Positions 8,221 to 15,728 of a DNA stretch of 22,909 nt are shown one piece after another. The position numbers and the translations under genes are program-made. The stretch covers positions 1,854-24,762 of the forward strand of contig JAHFAP010000016.1 in the NCBI GenBank assembly GCA_023250495.1, written 5' to 3'. Origin of the DNA: Deltaproteobacteria bacterium (GTDB taxonomy: Bacteria; Desulfobacterota; Binatia; UBA9968). How positions within the stretch are numbered: position 1 is the first letter of the stretch; the number at the start of each line of letters is the position of its first letter. The notes beneath the pieces are model-generated. The model was given only the letters and a program-made list of their open reading frames with translations. It had not been told where the DNA came from and did not search any database.

Positions 8221-9231
8221 CTAAGGCGTAATTTGGGCGATCGAGGCGCCGATCCCGTCCAAAGAGGTTTTGCCGTCAGCGGCGAGATTGTCCCGCCGCG
8301 GCGTATCGAAGTTGCTGATGTAAGCGGTGTTGCCGACGAAAACAACGGAAGTGGGGAATTCCAGCGGCCCTTTGCTGCCGTTTTTGGCGATGTCCTGAAC
8401 CTTTCCGTCAAGGGTGACCATGACAACGGCATTGCGCTCATTGGCCGCGACCCAAAGCCTGCCGCTGGGATCGAAGGCCGGCCCGTCCGCTCCCTCTAGC
8501 AGGGGGCTTTGCGCCACCAGGGTCGGCTTGCCGGCTTTCTCATCGGCGCCGACGGCTACCTTCCAGACCGCGCCGCGAGCCGTGTCCGCCACATAAAGGA
8601 CCTCTCCTTTAGCATCAAAAGTAAACCCATTGGCCGTAATGGCTTGCTGCGTTTTCCCGTCAGGAAGCGTGCGGGTGTAAAGCTCGATCTGAGCCCAGTC
8701 CTGGGCGGCCCCGCCCGCAGGACCGATGCGGTAGATCTTTCCGTTGCGGCCGCCTGAGACATAGAGAATTCCCCGTTTGTCAAAGGCTATTCCATTGGCT
8801 CCTTCGGTGCCTGTCGCAAAGGTCTCGGCAACCCCCGGTTTTTCAGGATTGAGATCGGCTTTCTTGATGCGGAGAATCTCGCGGAACGGACCGCTGGTTA
8901 TATAGAGATCGCCCTGCTGGTTGAAAACGATTCCGGAAGTGTCGGCCCTGACCCTCTTGCCATCGATCGCGCGTGATTCCACGCGGCCCACCACGATGAG
9001 CTTGGGATCCTTCGGATCGATTCGGATGACGTTTCCCGTAACCCGGTCGCAGACATAGAGCCGACCTTGCTGATCGGCGGTGACGGTCTCCACGATGACA
9101 GTCTGGTCCGCGCTGTTCGGATCGAGATCGACCAGGATGGATACCTTTGCAGCCCGTGCTCCAGATCCAGCCAGGGCGCATCCTGAAGTTAAAGCGGAGG
9201 CACATAAAAGGACCAACCATTTTAGTTTCAA
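8221..9231 (-). CDS. Exported SMP-30/gluconolactonase-like beta-propeller protein
   Basis: 336-residue protein with an N-terminal export signal. The sequence around C18 (SGCALAG) could be a lipoprotein signal, although the lipobox is imperfect. The rest consists of repeated beta-propeller blades of the SMP-30/NHL kind, e.g. ADQQGRLYVCDRVTGNVIRI, FDKRGILYVSGG and FDPSGRLWVAAN. Members hydrolyse lactones or bind ligands; the divalent-metal residues cannot be assigned by eye. The start is TTG at 9231, chosen because GGGAGGAG lies seven bases upstream and no better start exists. It lies between another propeller gene and the importer ATPase, which suggests a periplasmic role in processing or presenting the imported compound. 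Confidence 0.87.
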   Translation of the reverse strand: MKLKWLVLLCASALTSGCALAGSGARAAKVSILVDLDPNSADQTVIVETVTADQQGRLYVCDRVTGNVIRIDPKDPKLIVVGRVESRAIDGKRVRADTSGIVFNQQGDLYITSGPFREILRIKKADLNPEKPGVAETFATGTEGANGIAFDKRGILYVSGGRNGKIYRIGPAGGAAQDWAQIELYTRTLPDGKTQQAITANGFTFDAKGEVLYVADTARGAVWKVAVGADEKAGKPTLVAQSPLLEGADGPAFDPSGRLWVAANERNAVVMVTLDGKVQDIAKNGSKGPLEFPTSVVFVGNTAYISNFDTPRRDNLAADGKTSLDGIGASIAQITP

Positions 9232-9256
9232 CGTGGTTCTCCTCCCTGCTTCGTTG

Positions 9257-10420
9257 TCAGCGAGGAGCGATTCGAATTGCGGCCGGGTAGCCTTTAACCT
9301 TTACACGGACTCCGGTGTCCTTAAGGGCTTTCCCAGTCACGCTGTAAACCGCCAGCTCCCGCTCCACGTAGTTCTGCACGATAATATATTTGCCGTCAGG
9401 CGTAAATGTCGCGCCTTGAGTGTTCTTGCCTGTGAGGGCCTCGGCGACCTTAGATGCTTTCCCTCCCTTAAGGGAGAAGAGCAGGAGCTTTCCGTTCTCC
9501 GCGAAGAAGGGACTTTTCTTCGGCATGTTGGATCCGTCCCTGACAGCGACGGCCAGCCACTGCCCGTCAGGTGAGATAGAGATTCCCTCCGGGGCCTGGC
9601 CGACAGTGATGTGATCCACCGAGCGAATCAGCGGCGAGGTCATGTCGATGAGCGTCACAGAATCGATATTCCCCCCTCCCTGGCCTTGGTTGGCGGCTAC
9701 AGCCAACCTCCCATCGGATGAGAAATCCAGCGTGTAGGGATTCGACCCGGTTGTCGCGTCCCGCTTGGTGTACTCCACCTTCGTCCCATCGATGCTTAAA
9801 ATGGCGACAGTTCCCTCTCCGCGCTTCGAAGCGAGGGCCCATCTGCCGCCAGGGCTGATGGCGACGTCGCTGACTCGGGACCTCTCATCCCCAATTTTCA
9901 CGTTCCCTACGTGCTTGACAGTCTTTCCGTCGATGGTGAGAACGGAGACGGTTCCGTCCGAGGGATGGGCCACGAGAGCGAGATCCCCGTTTCTATTGAT
10001 AGAAACCCCACTAGGCCCGCGTCCCAAGGGCAGCCGGCTAATGATTTTTGGGGGCGAACTCTCCAGGTCAACAACCTGAAGAGTCTCGTCCGGGATCACT
10101 TTAGTCTTGTCCTTGGGATCAATTTTATTTGTGTTCGAAACCAGAGCCAGCTTTTCATCCGGGCTCAGCGCGACACCATTCGGAGGTCCAGGGGTGCCGT
10201 GCATTACCTCGATCTCGGCCACGACCCGCGGCGGAAATTTAGAGACATCGAGGATCATGAGAGTATCCGGCTCCGGTGGATCAGCGACCTTATAAGCGCC
10301 GTCCACTTGAGGATACTTTCCATCGTTTGCCGAGAGGACTAGGTGGCCGGCCCAGGTTGTGTTAGCAATAACGCCCAGGCCCAGGCAGAGAGCCGCTAGC
10401 GATAACCAACGCAGTCTCAT
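9257..10420 (-). CDS. Exported YncE/lactonase-type seven-bladed beta-propeller protein
   Basis: 387-residue protein with a cleavable signal peptide (residues 1-24, ending TTWA). It consists of repeated blades with the S-P/R-x-G-x-x-A motif: VALSPDEKLALVSN, SINRNGDLALVAH, AISPGGRWALAS, ISISPDGQWLAVAV and TFTPDGKYIIVQ. This is the YncE/6-phosphogluconolactonase-like propeller fold in the periplasm. The ATG at 10420 has AAGGAGG seven bases upstream. It is the first gene after the terminator at 10523-10555 and probably heads the long operon that continues to the left edge. Enzymatic activity is unproven; many such proteins are binding or scaffold proteins. Confidence 0.87.
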   Translation of the reverse strand: MRLRWLSLAALCLGLGVIANTTWAGHLVLSANDGKYPQVDGAYKVADPPEPDTLMILDVSKFPPRVVAEIEVMHGTPGPPNGVALSPDEKLALVSNTNKIDPKDKTKVIPDETLQVVDLESSPPKIISRLPLGRGPSGVSINRNGDLALVAHPSDGTVSVLTIDGKTVKHVGNVKIGDERSRVSDVAISPGGRWALASKRGEGTVAILSIDGTKVEYTKRDATTGSNPYTLDFSSDGRLAVAANQGQGGGNIDSVTLIDMTSPLIRSVDHITVGQAPEGISISPDGQWLAVAVRDGSNMPKKSPFFAENGKLLLFSLKGGKASKVAEALTGKNTQGATFTPDGKYIIVQNYVERELAVYSVTGKALKDTGVRVKVKGYPAAIRIAPR

Positions 10421-10522
10421 GGCAGCCTCCTTTCCAGTAAAAATTTTTCTCTTTCAATCTTACGTTTCTCCGTTAAGCCCACTGAGGAGAGGGATTCTAG
10501 ATGAAACAAGCGTCAAAGGGAA

Positions 10523-10555
10523 GAAAAAAAAGGCCCCCGGAATCTCAGGGGCCTT
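10523..10555 (-). terminator. Rho-independent terminator after the cytochrome c' gene
   Basis: Read on the minus strand, an 8-bp stem (AAGGCCCC with GGGGCCTT, 10548-10555 with 10530-10537) and a 10-base loop are followed by a run of eight T. This is a textbook intrinsic terminator lying between the cytochrome c' stop (10614) and the next gene start (10420), so it separates the redox unit from the transporter operon. Confidence 0.92.
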
Positions 10556-10613
10556 GTTGAATTAAAGACTAGGTGCCGGCCATGTGAGGCCTTACTGAAA
10601 CGGATTCAGTTTC

Positions 10614-11096
10614 TCATCCGCCCTTTTTCTCTTTCTCAGCGCGGAAATCTGCCCGGAATGTCTTGTGACAGTTTCCGCAGGCACCCTCACGGACGTTACC
10701 TAGGGCTTTGACCTGAACATTCACCTCGGCCTCATTTTTGGCTGCAGCCGCCTTGCTTAGGGCCTCAGCCGCCTTCCTCACCTTCCCGGGGTTCTTACTG
10801 AACTCATCCCATTTCTCCCAGATATCCGGGTGGGCTCTAGATTTCTCAGAGATGCTCCCTTTAGGAAAAAGGTCAAGCACTTTGTCCATATTACCCACGA
10901 TGTCTTTCGCTTTTATCTCTACAGTAGCATAGTCTTTTTCCTCCACGGCCTTTGCTATGACCTTAACGGCGGCGCTGTTAGCCTTCATCAAACTCTTTCT
11001 CTTTTCGATCACGTCATCCTGAGCGAAAAGCGCCGCAGAGACGAAGAGGGATAACAGGACAAACAACCCTGCCGACAAAAGTTTACCTTGATGCAT
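10614..11096 (-). CDS. Cytochrome c' (class II c-type cytochrome)
   Basis: 160-residue periplasmic haem protein. A signal peptide occupies residues 1-25 (ending SAALFA), followed by an Ala/Lys/Glu-rich four-helix bundle, and the haem-binding CGNCH lies near the C-terminus (140-144). That C-terminal position defines class II cytochromes c, many of which bind NO or CO at a five-coordinate haem. The frame is open further upstream, but the ATG at 11096 is preferred because AAGGAG lies directly before it and the signal peptide starts there. It is the last gene before the terminator at 10523-10555. It is probably co-expressed with the peroxiredoxin and the small helical protein, giving a periplasmic unit against peroxide or NO. 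Confidence 0.92.
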   Translation of the reverse strand: MHQGKLLSAGLFVLLSLFVSAALFAQDDVIEKRKSLMKANSAAVKVIAKAVEEKDYATVEIKAKDIVGNMDKVLDLFPKGSISEKSRAHPDIWEKWDEFSKNPGKVRKAAEALSKAAAAKNEAEVNVQVKALGNVREGACGNCHKTFRADFRAEKEKKGG

Positions 11097-11239
11097 TTTT
11101 TCTCCTTTCCATTTCAGATTTACACTGGTTGCCGGGTTAATCTTGTAAGCCTTCTGTCGAGGGCACACTTCCGCTCCCCTTGTTGACCATCCGGAAAGAC
11201 AGGGGGGGTCTCGGATAGCGGGCGTCAACTCCTGGCGGC

Positions 11240-11554
11240 CTACTTTACGAGATCAGCGAGCGACTTCGCGGCCTTTGCCTTCGCCTCAGCACGGTAGTGA
11301 AGCTCCGCATTCTTCTTGTCGGCAGCCTCCTTGTGGTCGGCCTCGGACTGCTTCACTAGATCCTTGGCTAACGCGATGATCGCCATGGCGCGCCCCTTCT
11401 CCCTCTCATCTGTCACCTTCATAGCAGCCGACTCGGCTTTGGCAATCGATTCGTTGGCCTCCTTCTGGAGCTTGGGGCAAGTGAAGGCGAACACGCCTCC
11501 AACCAGAAGTCCCACCAAAATCAGAGTAGTTAGTAAAAGAGTAAATGTCTTCAT
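11240..11554 (-). CDS. Small exported alpha-helical protein of unknown function
   Basis: 104 residues, not recognised. A signal or anchor segment covers residues 1-24 (hydrophobic LLLTTLILVGLLVGGVFAF). The rest is strongly helical and rich in Ala, Lys and Glu, ending in a run like AEAKAKAAKSLADLVK. The only cysteine (C26, FTCP) directly follows the hydrophobic segment, but the preceding residues do not match a lipobox well. The ATG at 11554 has AAGGAGG six bases upstream. It sits between the selenocysteine peroxiredoxin and the cytochrome c' with short gaps, so it probably belongs to the same periplasmic stress unit. Confidence 0.78.
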   Translation of the reverse strand: MKTFTLLLTTLILVGLLVGGVFAFTCPKLQKEANESIAKAESAAMKVTDEREKGRAMAIIALAKDLVKQSEADHKEAADKKNAELHYRAEAKAKAAKSLADLVK

Positions 11555-11623
11555 AGTATCCTCCTTCTTTAAATTTACTTTGATGCCTTAAAGTTTTTTA
11601 CAAAGTTAAGGTGCGGGCTTCTG

Positions 11624-12172
11624 TTAGCCACCTCGGTTGACCTTTTTGACCTCGTTCAATAGCGTTTCCGTAGAGAGAAGATCCTTTTCAGTATTGGTGG
11701 GACGGATGTTCACGTAACGCACCACTCCCTCCTTGTCGATAATGACATAGGAGCGCTTGGCGAGCCGTCTCTCCTGGTCGTACACGCCGAAGGCGGTCAT
11801 CAGTTTCCCATCCCGGTCGCTGAGGAGCGGGTAGTTGATCTTGGCGAAGTCGGCAAAGGCCTTCTGTGAGAAGGGGGCGTTGGCGCTGACTCCCAGGACT
11901 TCGGTATTCTCGGCCTGAAACTTGTCATAATTGTCCGAACCGGACGCTTGCAAGTCCTTGATTCATGTCGGAGCAAAGTCCAGGACGTAAAAATTGATCA
12001 GAACATTTTTTCCCCGCAGGCTGCTGAGCTTGAGTTTCCCCCCCTTGGTGCTGTCTAGCTCGAAATCCGGCGCCTTCTGTCCGACATCGAGGGCAGCCGC
12101 GGAAAGGGCCGTGGCCAGCACAAAGATAAGAGAGAAGATCGAATACACCGAGGCTCTTTTCAATTGTCCCAT
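11624..12172 (-). CDS. Periplasmic peroxiredoxin (AhpC/TSA family), probable selenoprotein with in-frame TGA
   Basis: 182-residue peroxide-reducing thioredoxin-fold protein, read through a TGA at 11963-11965 (codon 70). Upstream of the TGA is a signal peptide (1-27, ending LSAAA) and the N-terminal peroxiredoxin half (GQKAPDFELDSTKG, NVLINFYVLDFAPT). Downstream, in the same frame, the fold continues without gap (IKDLQAS, VLGVSANAPFSQKAFADF, YPLLSDRDGKLMTAFGVYD, KRSYVIIDKEGVVRY). The TGA lies exactly where the peroxidatic cysteine is expected, and the protein has no other cysteine. A SECIS-like hairpin follows (11920-11965). The usual Thr three residues before the catalytic residue is Ala here, with Thr at -1. 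The ATG at 12172 has AGGAG seven bases upstream. The alternative is a nonsense pseudogene, but position, frame and hairpin all favour selenocysteine. Confidence 0.85.
11920..11965 (-). promoter_or_regulatory. Bacterial SECIS-like hairpin directing selenocysteine insertion
   Basis: Directly after the in-frame TGA, the minus-strand RNA can form an apical stem GUCC/GGAC (11945-11942 with 11936-11933) with a five-base loop GGUUC. The loop begins 21 bases after the TGA; a G at its start is a hallmark of SelB-recognised bacterial SECIS loops, and the spacing falls in the usual range. A lower stem ACUUG/CAAGU (11955-11951 with 11924-11920) closes the structure. I judged this by eye; no folding energy was computed. 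Confidence 0.72.
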
Positions 12173-12240
12173 GAGCGATCTCCTTCTAATTTGACGCCGA
12201 CCAAGCCGAAATCATGCAGGCCGGACCCGCCAGCACGCCC

Positions 12241-12269
12241 TTTATCCCCTAGTTGGCTTTGGCTGTCAA
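12241..12269 (-). promoter_or_regulatory. Sigma70-like promoter for the peroxiredoxin unit
   Basis: On the minus strand, a perfect -35 TTGACA (12269-12264) and GATAAA (12246-12241) are separated by 17 bases. Transcription would begin near 12234, leaving about 60 bases of leader before the ATG at 12172. It sits between the response regulator gene and the peroxiredoxin gene, so the redox unit can be expressed on its own. Confidence 0.65.
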
Positions 12270-12312
12270 CTCCCCAAACGGGTGTTTGTAGCTCCACCTT
12301 GTTGGAGAGAGA

Positions 12313-12972
12313 CTACCCTATGGCGTCCCTGACAGCCAGGACCGCGGCCTCGGTGCGGTTTTTCACCTGGAGTTTTCGGAACAGCGCCTTCAAATGCATC
12401 TTGATAGTCTCGCGGGAGATATTGACCAGGCGACTCATCTCCTCGTTGCTCAGCCCCTCGGCCAGGAGGTGAAGCAGCCTGAGCTCCTGCTCCGTCAGGC
12501 TATACTTCTCGGCAAACTCTTCTTTTCTCTCGCCCTCAGAGATATGGGAAGCTCGCGGCGCGCGCGGGAGTGTCAGATGGGCCAAGTAGGGTGAGGTGAG
12601 CGCTTTGCCCTGGTAGGTATGGCGGATGATCTCGATGAAGTCCTTTTGATCCGCGTCTTTAAGAATGTAACCGGTTGCGCCCGCCCTCAAAGCCGAAATA
12701 ATTTTTTCGTCATCGTCGTGGATCGAGAGCATAAGAACTTTGGCCTTCGGGACCAGGCTGGATATGAGTTTAGCCGCCTTGATCCCGTCCATCTTCGGCA
12801 TCCTCACGTCCAGCAGGGCAATGTCCGGCTCTCTCTCTTGCGCCCGTACCACCGCCTCCTGGCCGTCCGCCGCCTCCGCAACCACTCTGATATCTCTCAC
12901 CCCTTCCAGCAGCTTCCTCAAGCTTTGGCGGAAGAGGCGTTCATCATCGGCGATCAGTATCTTGATCGGCAT
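12313..12972 (-). CDS. Response regulator, NarL/FixJ family
   Basis: 219-residue DNA-binding response regulator. The receiver domain covers residues 1-120, with the acidic pair DD at 9-10, the phospho-acceptor D55 (IALLDVRMPK) and the conserved lysine in YILKDAD near 105. A LuxR-type helix-turn-helix occupies about 150-215 (LTEQELRLLHLLAEGLSNEE, then TIKMHLKALFRKLQVKNRTE). The frame is open upstream to 13194, but the ATG at 12972 is preferred: the receiver domain starts there, GAGGAGGAG lies ten bases before it, and longer versions would run through the kinase gene. It overlaps the kinase gene by 29 bases, which marks the two as partners. Target genes are not visible; neighbours in the window are candidates. 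Confidence 0.93.
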   Translation of the reverse strand: MPIKILIADDERLFRQSLRKLLEGVRDIRVVAEAADGQEAVVRAQEREPDIALLDVRMPKMDGIKAAKLISSLVPKAKVLMLSIHDDDEKIISALRAGATGYILKDADQKDFIEIIRHTYQGKALTSPYLAHLTLPRAPRASHISEGERKEEFAEKYSLTEQELRLLHLLAEGLSNEEMSRLVNISRETIKMHLKALFRKLQVKNRTEAAVLAVRDAIG

Positions 12973-14794
12973 AGGCCAGTTGCTCCTCCTCGGGGTTGAG
13001 TGGCAAGGCGACCGAAACCGCAAAGCCCCCGCCACTCCGGCTTTCGGCCCAGATCTTTCCCCGGTGCGCCTCGGCCACGAGCTTGCAGTAGGGAAGGCCG
13101 AGGCCGGTCCCGGTCTCGAGATTTCCCTGATCGCGCGAGTAAAAAACGTCGAAGATCCTCGGCAGATCGCGTTCAGGAATACCCGACCCTTCATCCTCGA
13201 CTCGAATCACGACGCGGGTCCCTGGCCCCACGTCGCTCTCCACCAGCGACGTCGATATCTGGATACGGCTTTGGTGCGGAGAAAACTTTATGGCATTACT
13301 CAGCAGGTTGATCAGCAGGCGCGTCAGTCTTCTTTTATCAGCGACCAGCGAGATGTGGGGCGCGTCGGCGCGCGTGATGAGCTCGATCTTTTTCTCCTCA
13401 AGCTCCGGACCGAGGATGCGCAGACTGGTCTGGATCAGCTCTTCGACGCGAAGCGGGCTTAGGGCAAGGGGCAGGTCGCCGAAGTCCGAGCGGTAGATAT
13501 CGAGCATCTCATTGACCATGCCGATAACCAGATCCCCCGCGCTCACCAGATCCTGAAGGATTTTTTTCCTCTGCCCGCCATTGATTTCCGGCGGAGTCTG
13601 TTCGAGGCGCTCCAGCGTCTTTTTAATCCCCAGAAGCGGGTTCTTGAGATCGTGCGCGATCATATGGGCCATGGCGGCCCTCTTCTTCTCGGTATCCGCC
13701 AGCTCCTTGCTGCGCTCAGCAAATTTCCGCTCCAGTTCCTGGCGGTAGCCTTCCACCTCAGCCTTGGAGCGGCGCAACTCTTGCAGCATCCGATTGAAGG
13801 AGGCAGCCAGCGCTCCGATCTCGTCTTTAGACTCCATGCCCACGGAGGCTGAATAATCGCCCGCGGCAACCTGCTCGGTCCCCCTGACCAGCTCCTTTAA
13901 CGGTCTAGTCAATCGCTGGCTCAGGATCCAGGAAATGGAAAAGGCCAGCGCAATGCCAAGCAGCGCGACCGAGAATAGGGCCTTTTGCAGGCTACCGATC
14001 GCGGCCGTCATCTCCCGGGAAGGGTAGAAAATGGAGATAGCACCTTCGGTCCCACGATCGGTTGCCAGCGGCAGACGGATCTCCAAAGAGGGTGAAGGGC
14101 CGTCCCGATGCCATTGGGATTCTTGGCTGCGAATGCTTTCGGCCGTTACTGCCGATGTCTGCTTTACTGGTTGGCCAGCGGCGTCAGACGTGTAGAGATA
14201 ATCGCCGATGGCGATAAGAACTTTTCCGCCGGCTATTTGTTCCAGTTTTTTGACCAGGTCGCGGTTGAGCGCGTAGCCGGCATTGACCGCACCCAGGATC
14301 TTGTCCCCCTCGATGCTCTCCGCGGCGCGGAGATATGCCCTGCCGGCGCGCTCCTCGACGCCATAGTTGGACAAGTCGCCCTTGCCTTGCAGAAGGCCTT
14401 GGATATCCTTTGCCAAGGCCGGCCTGTCGCCGTAAGCGGAGGGGTCATGAACGCGCAGGAAAATCTTACCGTCCGGTTCCAGGATCTCGATGAAATCCAT
14501 CTGGACCGAGCCAACTAGGGGCAAAAGATGTTGGAATAATCTCGCGCGTTCCTTTTTCTTCAGAGCATCGGCAACCCCTGGCATCTCCGCTATCCAGTGG
14601 ACCAGCCCGGTCGCCGTTTCCTGCTTTTCGCTCAAAAGGAGTTTGACCTGCTCTGCTTGGGCCCGAGACTTTTCCGCAAAGCGGCGCTCCAAGATCGTGG
14701 ACAGAGTCTTAGAGGTCCAGAGGATCGCCAGACCCATGGGCAGGAGAATGATCAGCAAAGAGGAAAGCAGGAGTTTATGGAGAAGGCTCCTCAT
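12944..14794 (-). CDS. Sensor histidine kinase with periplasmic sensor domain and HAMP
   Basis: 616-residue inner-membrane kinase. Membrane segments at about 10-30 and 271-292 bracket a periplasmic domain of about 240 residues with a Cache-like look (FIEILEPDGKIFLRVHDP near 101-118; YTSDAAGQPV near 201-210). A HAMP domain (293-345) and a coiled coil lead to the phospho-accepting H381 in AHDLKNPL. The ATPase domain has N-box LLINLLSNAIKF (493-504), G1 DEGSGIP (534-540) and G2 GTGLGLP (562-568), so it should be active. The ATG overlaps the stop of the binding-protein gene (ATGA) and has GGAGG seven bases upstream. The HDLKNPL box is of the HisKA type, while its overlapping partner is a NarL-type regulator, an uncommon pairing. 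Confidence 0.94.
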   Translation of the reverse strand: MRSLLHKLLLSSLLIILLPMGLAILWTSKTLSTILERRFAEKSRAQAEQVKLLLSEKQETATGLVHWIAEMPGVADALKKKERARLFQHLLPLVGSVQMDFIEILEPDGKIFLRVHDPSAYGDRPALAKDIQGLLQGKGDLSNYGVEERAGRAYLRAAESIEGDKILGAVNAGYALNRDLVKKLEQIAGGKVLIAIGDYLYTSDAAGQPVKQTSAVTAESIRSQESQWHRDGPSPSLEIRLPLATDRGTEGAISIFYPSREMTAAIGSLQKALFSVALLGIALAFSISWILSQRLTRPLKELVRGTEQVAAGDYSASVGMESKDEIGALAASFNRMLQELRRSKAEVEGYRQELERKFAERSKELADTEKKRAAMAHMIAHDLKNPLLGIKKTLERLEQTPPEINGGQRKKILQDLVSAGDLVIGMVNEMLDIYRSDFGDLPLALSPLRVEELIQTSLRILGPELEEKKIELITRADAPHISLVADKRRLTRLLINLLSNAIKFSPHQSRIQISTSLVESDVGPGTRVVIRVEDEGSGIPERDLPRIFDVFYSRDQGNLETGTGLGLPYCKLVAEAHRGKIWAESRSGGGFAVSVALPLNPEEEQLAYADQDTDRR

Positions 14795-15600
14795 CGATTG
14801 CCCTCCGGTTCGGTGCCCTGATCAGCGAATTTTACAAGCCCAAGCATCCACTCCTGGACGAGGCGGTTTGGTTGACTCTTGGAAATCAAGAGCTGCGGTC
14901 GAGTGAAGGGATAGAGCTCGGCCTGGATATTTGCTGCGGTGGGAGGTTTTCCGTCGATGGCTAATACCTTGACTCCCTCAGCTTGTGCCTCCTCTACACG
15001 GACGATGCCGTAACCAAGCGAGCCGCGGACACGCTTGATCGTCCTCAAGATTTTGTCTTTGTTGGCCCGCAAGATGAAGGCCTTCTCTTGGCCGGTAAAG
15101 CCTTTGCCGAAAAGGCTGTCGATAAAGGTTCCGTGGAGGGCAGAACTCCCCTCGCGCGTCATGGGTACGATTCCCTTATCTTCGCCGCCGACCTCGCGCC
15201 AGTTCGTGATTTTTCCCAGATAGATCTTTTGGAGCTGTTCCAGGCTAAGGCCGGTCACTGAGTTCCACGGGTAGCTGAGGAGGATAATGGCGTCGTGACC
15301 CATGGATTCGACATGGAGTGCGGCATTTTCAGTGACGCTAAGATTGCGGGTTACGAGGCCGATCTGGATCTCGCCCGTCTGCGCCGCGTTGACGGCATAA
15401 TTGGAGTTCCCGCGCCTGATTTCGATCTCGATCCCGGGATGGGCTTTGCGAAATCTGTCCGAAAACCTCTCCGCCACGGGGGTAAGAGATTGGGCGCCGC
15501 CGATTATGATTTTTTGTTGCTGTGCCTGAGCATTCAGAGACGAGGGGATCATCAGCAGGGCAGGCAGCAGCAAGGGTAGGGCGAGCCGCGCTGCGGTCAT
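14791..15600 (-). CDS. PstS-like periplasmic phosphate-type binding protein
   Basis: 269-residue exported binding protein of the PBP-like/PstS group. A signal peptide covers about residues 1-27 (ending SSLNAQA). The mature part has the family pattern: IIGGAQSLTPVAERFSDRF, a G-E-I-x-I-G-L-V-T-R-x-L segment, LEQLQKIYLGKITNWREVGG and MTREGSSALHGTF, corresponding to PstS phosphate-loop regions. The frame is open to a TTG at 15648, but the ATG at 15600 is better: AAGGA lies eight bases upstream, and the -10 element at 15629-15634 lies inside the longer version. There are no pst transporter genes nearby. The ATGA overlap with the kinase gene suggests it presents a ligand to the kinase rather than serving transport; phosphate is only one possible ligand. 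Confidence 0.88.
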   Translation of the reverse strand: MTAARLALPLLLPALLMIPSSLNAQAQQQKIIIGGAQSLTPVAERFSDRFRKAHPGIEIEIRRGNSNYAVNAAQTGEIQIGLVTRNLSVTENAALHVESMGHDAIILLSYPWNSVTGLSLEQLQKIYLGKITNWREVGGEDKGIVPMTREGSSALHGTFIDSLFGKGFTGQEKAFILRANKDKILRTIKRVRGSLGYGIVRVEEAQAEGVKVLAIDGKPPTAANIQAELYPFTRPQLLISKSQPNRLVQEWMLGLVKFADQGTEPEGNR

Positions 15601-15628
15601 GAAGATATTCCTTAGAGCCCGCACCAGG

Positions 15629-15658
15629 CTAATATGGCATCCCTTCAAAAGCTGTCAA
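15629..15658 (-). promoter_or_regulatory. Sigma70-like promoter for the binding protein-kinase-regulator operon
   Basis: On the minus strand, a perfect TTGACA (15658-15653) and TATTAG (15634-15629) are 18 bases apart. Transcription would start near 15622, giving a short leader of about 22 bases before the ATG at 15600. This placement also argues against the longer TTG-started version of the gene. Confidence 0.62.
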
Positions 15659-15728
15659 GCGGGGGGAAACTGCCTTGGTTAACTGCATTGCGGATTCGAT
15701 CACCAGAGGGGAAAGACAATGATCGGAC

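Noticed and set aside
11097..11228. Longer cytochrome c' with 44 extra residues
   Set aside because: The signal peptide and AAGGAG site place the start at 11096; the extension is not signal-like.
11586..11611. Terminator after the peroxiredoxin gene (CCTTAA/TTAAGG inverted repeat)
   Set aside because: AT-rich 6-bp stem with no T run after it on the minus strand; more likely read through into the next gene.
11624..12172. Two separate small genes or a nonsense pseudogene of a peroxiredoxin
   Set aside because: Both halves share one frame and join without loss at the catalytic residue, the only interruption is TGA at that residue, and a SECIS-like hairpin follows. Random decay would rarely hit exactly this codon and leave the rest intact.
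12270..12312. Terminator after the response regulator (CTCCA/TGGAG and CAAAC/GTTTG hairpins)
   Set aside because: Two weak 5-bp stems without a T tract; I cannot support a terminator call.
12973..13194. Longer response regulator with about 74 extra N-terminal residues
   Set aside because: The extra part is antisense-like, arginine/proline-rich shadow of the kinase gene; the receiver domain and a good ribosome-binding site start at 12972.
15601..15648. TTG-started longer PstS-like protein
   Set aside because: A promoter -10 box lies inside it, and AAGGA precedes the ATG at 15600.
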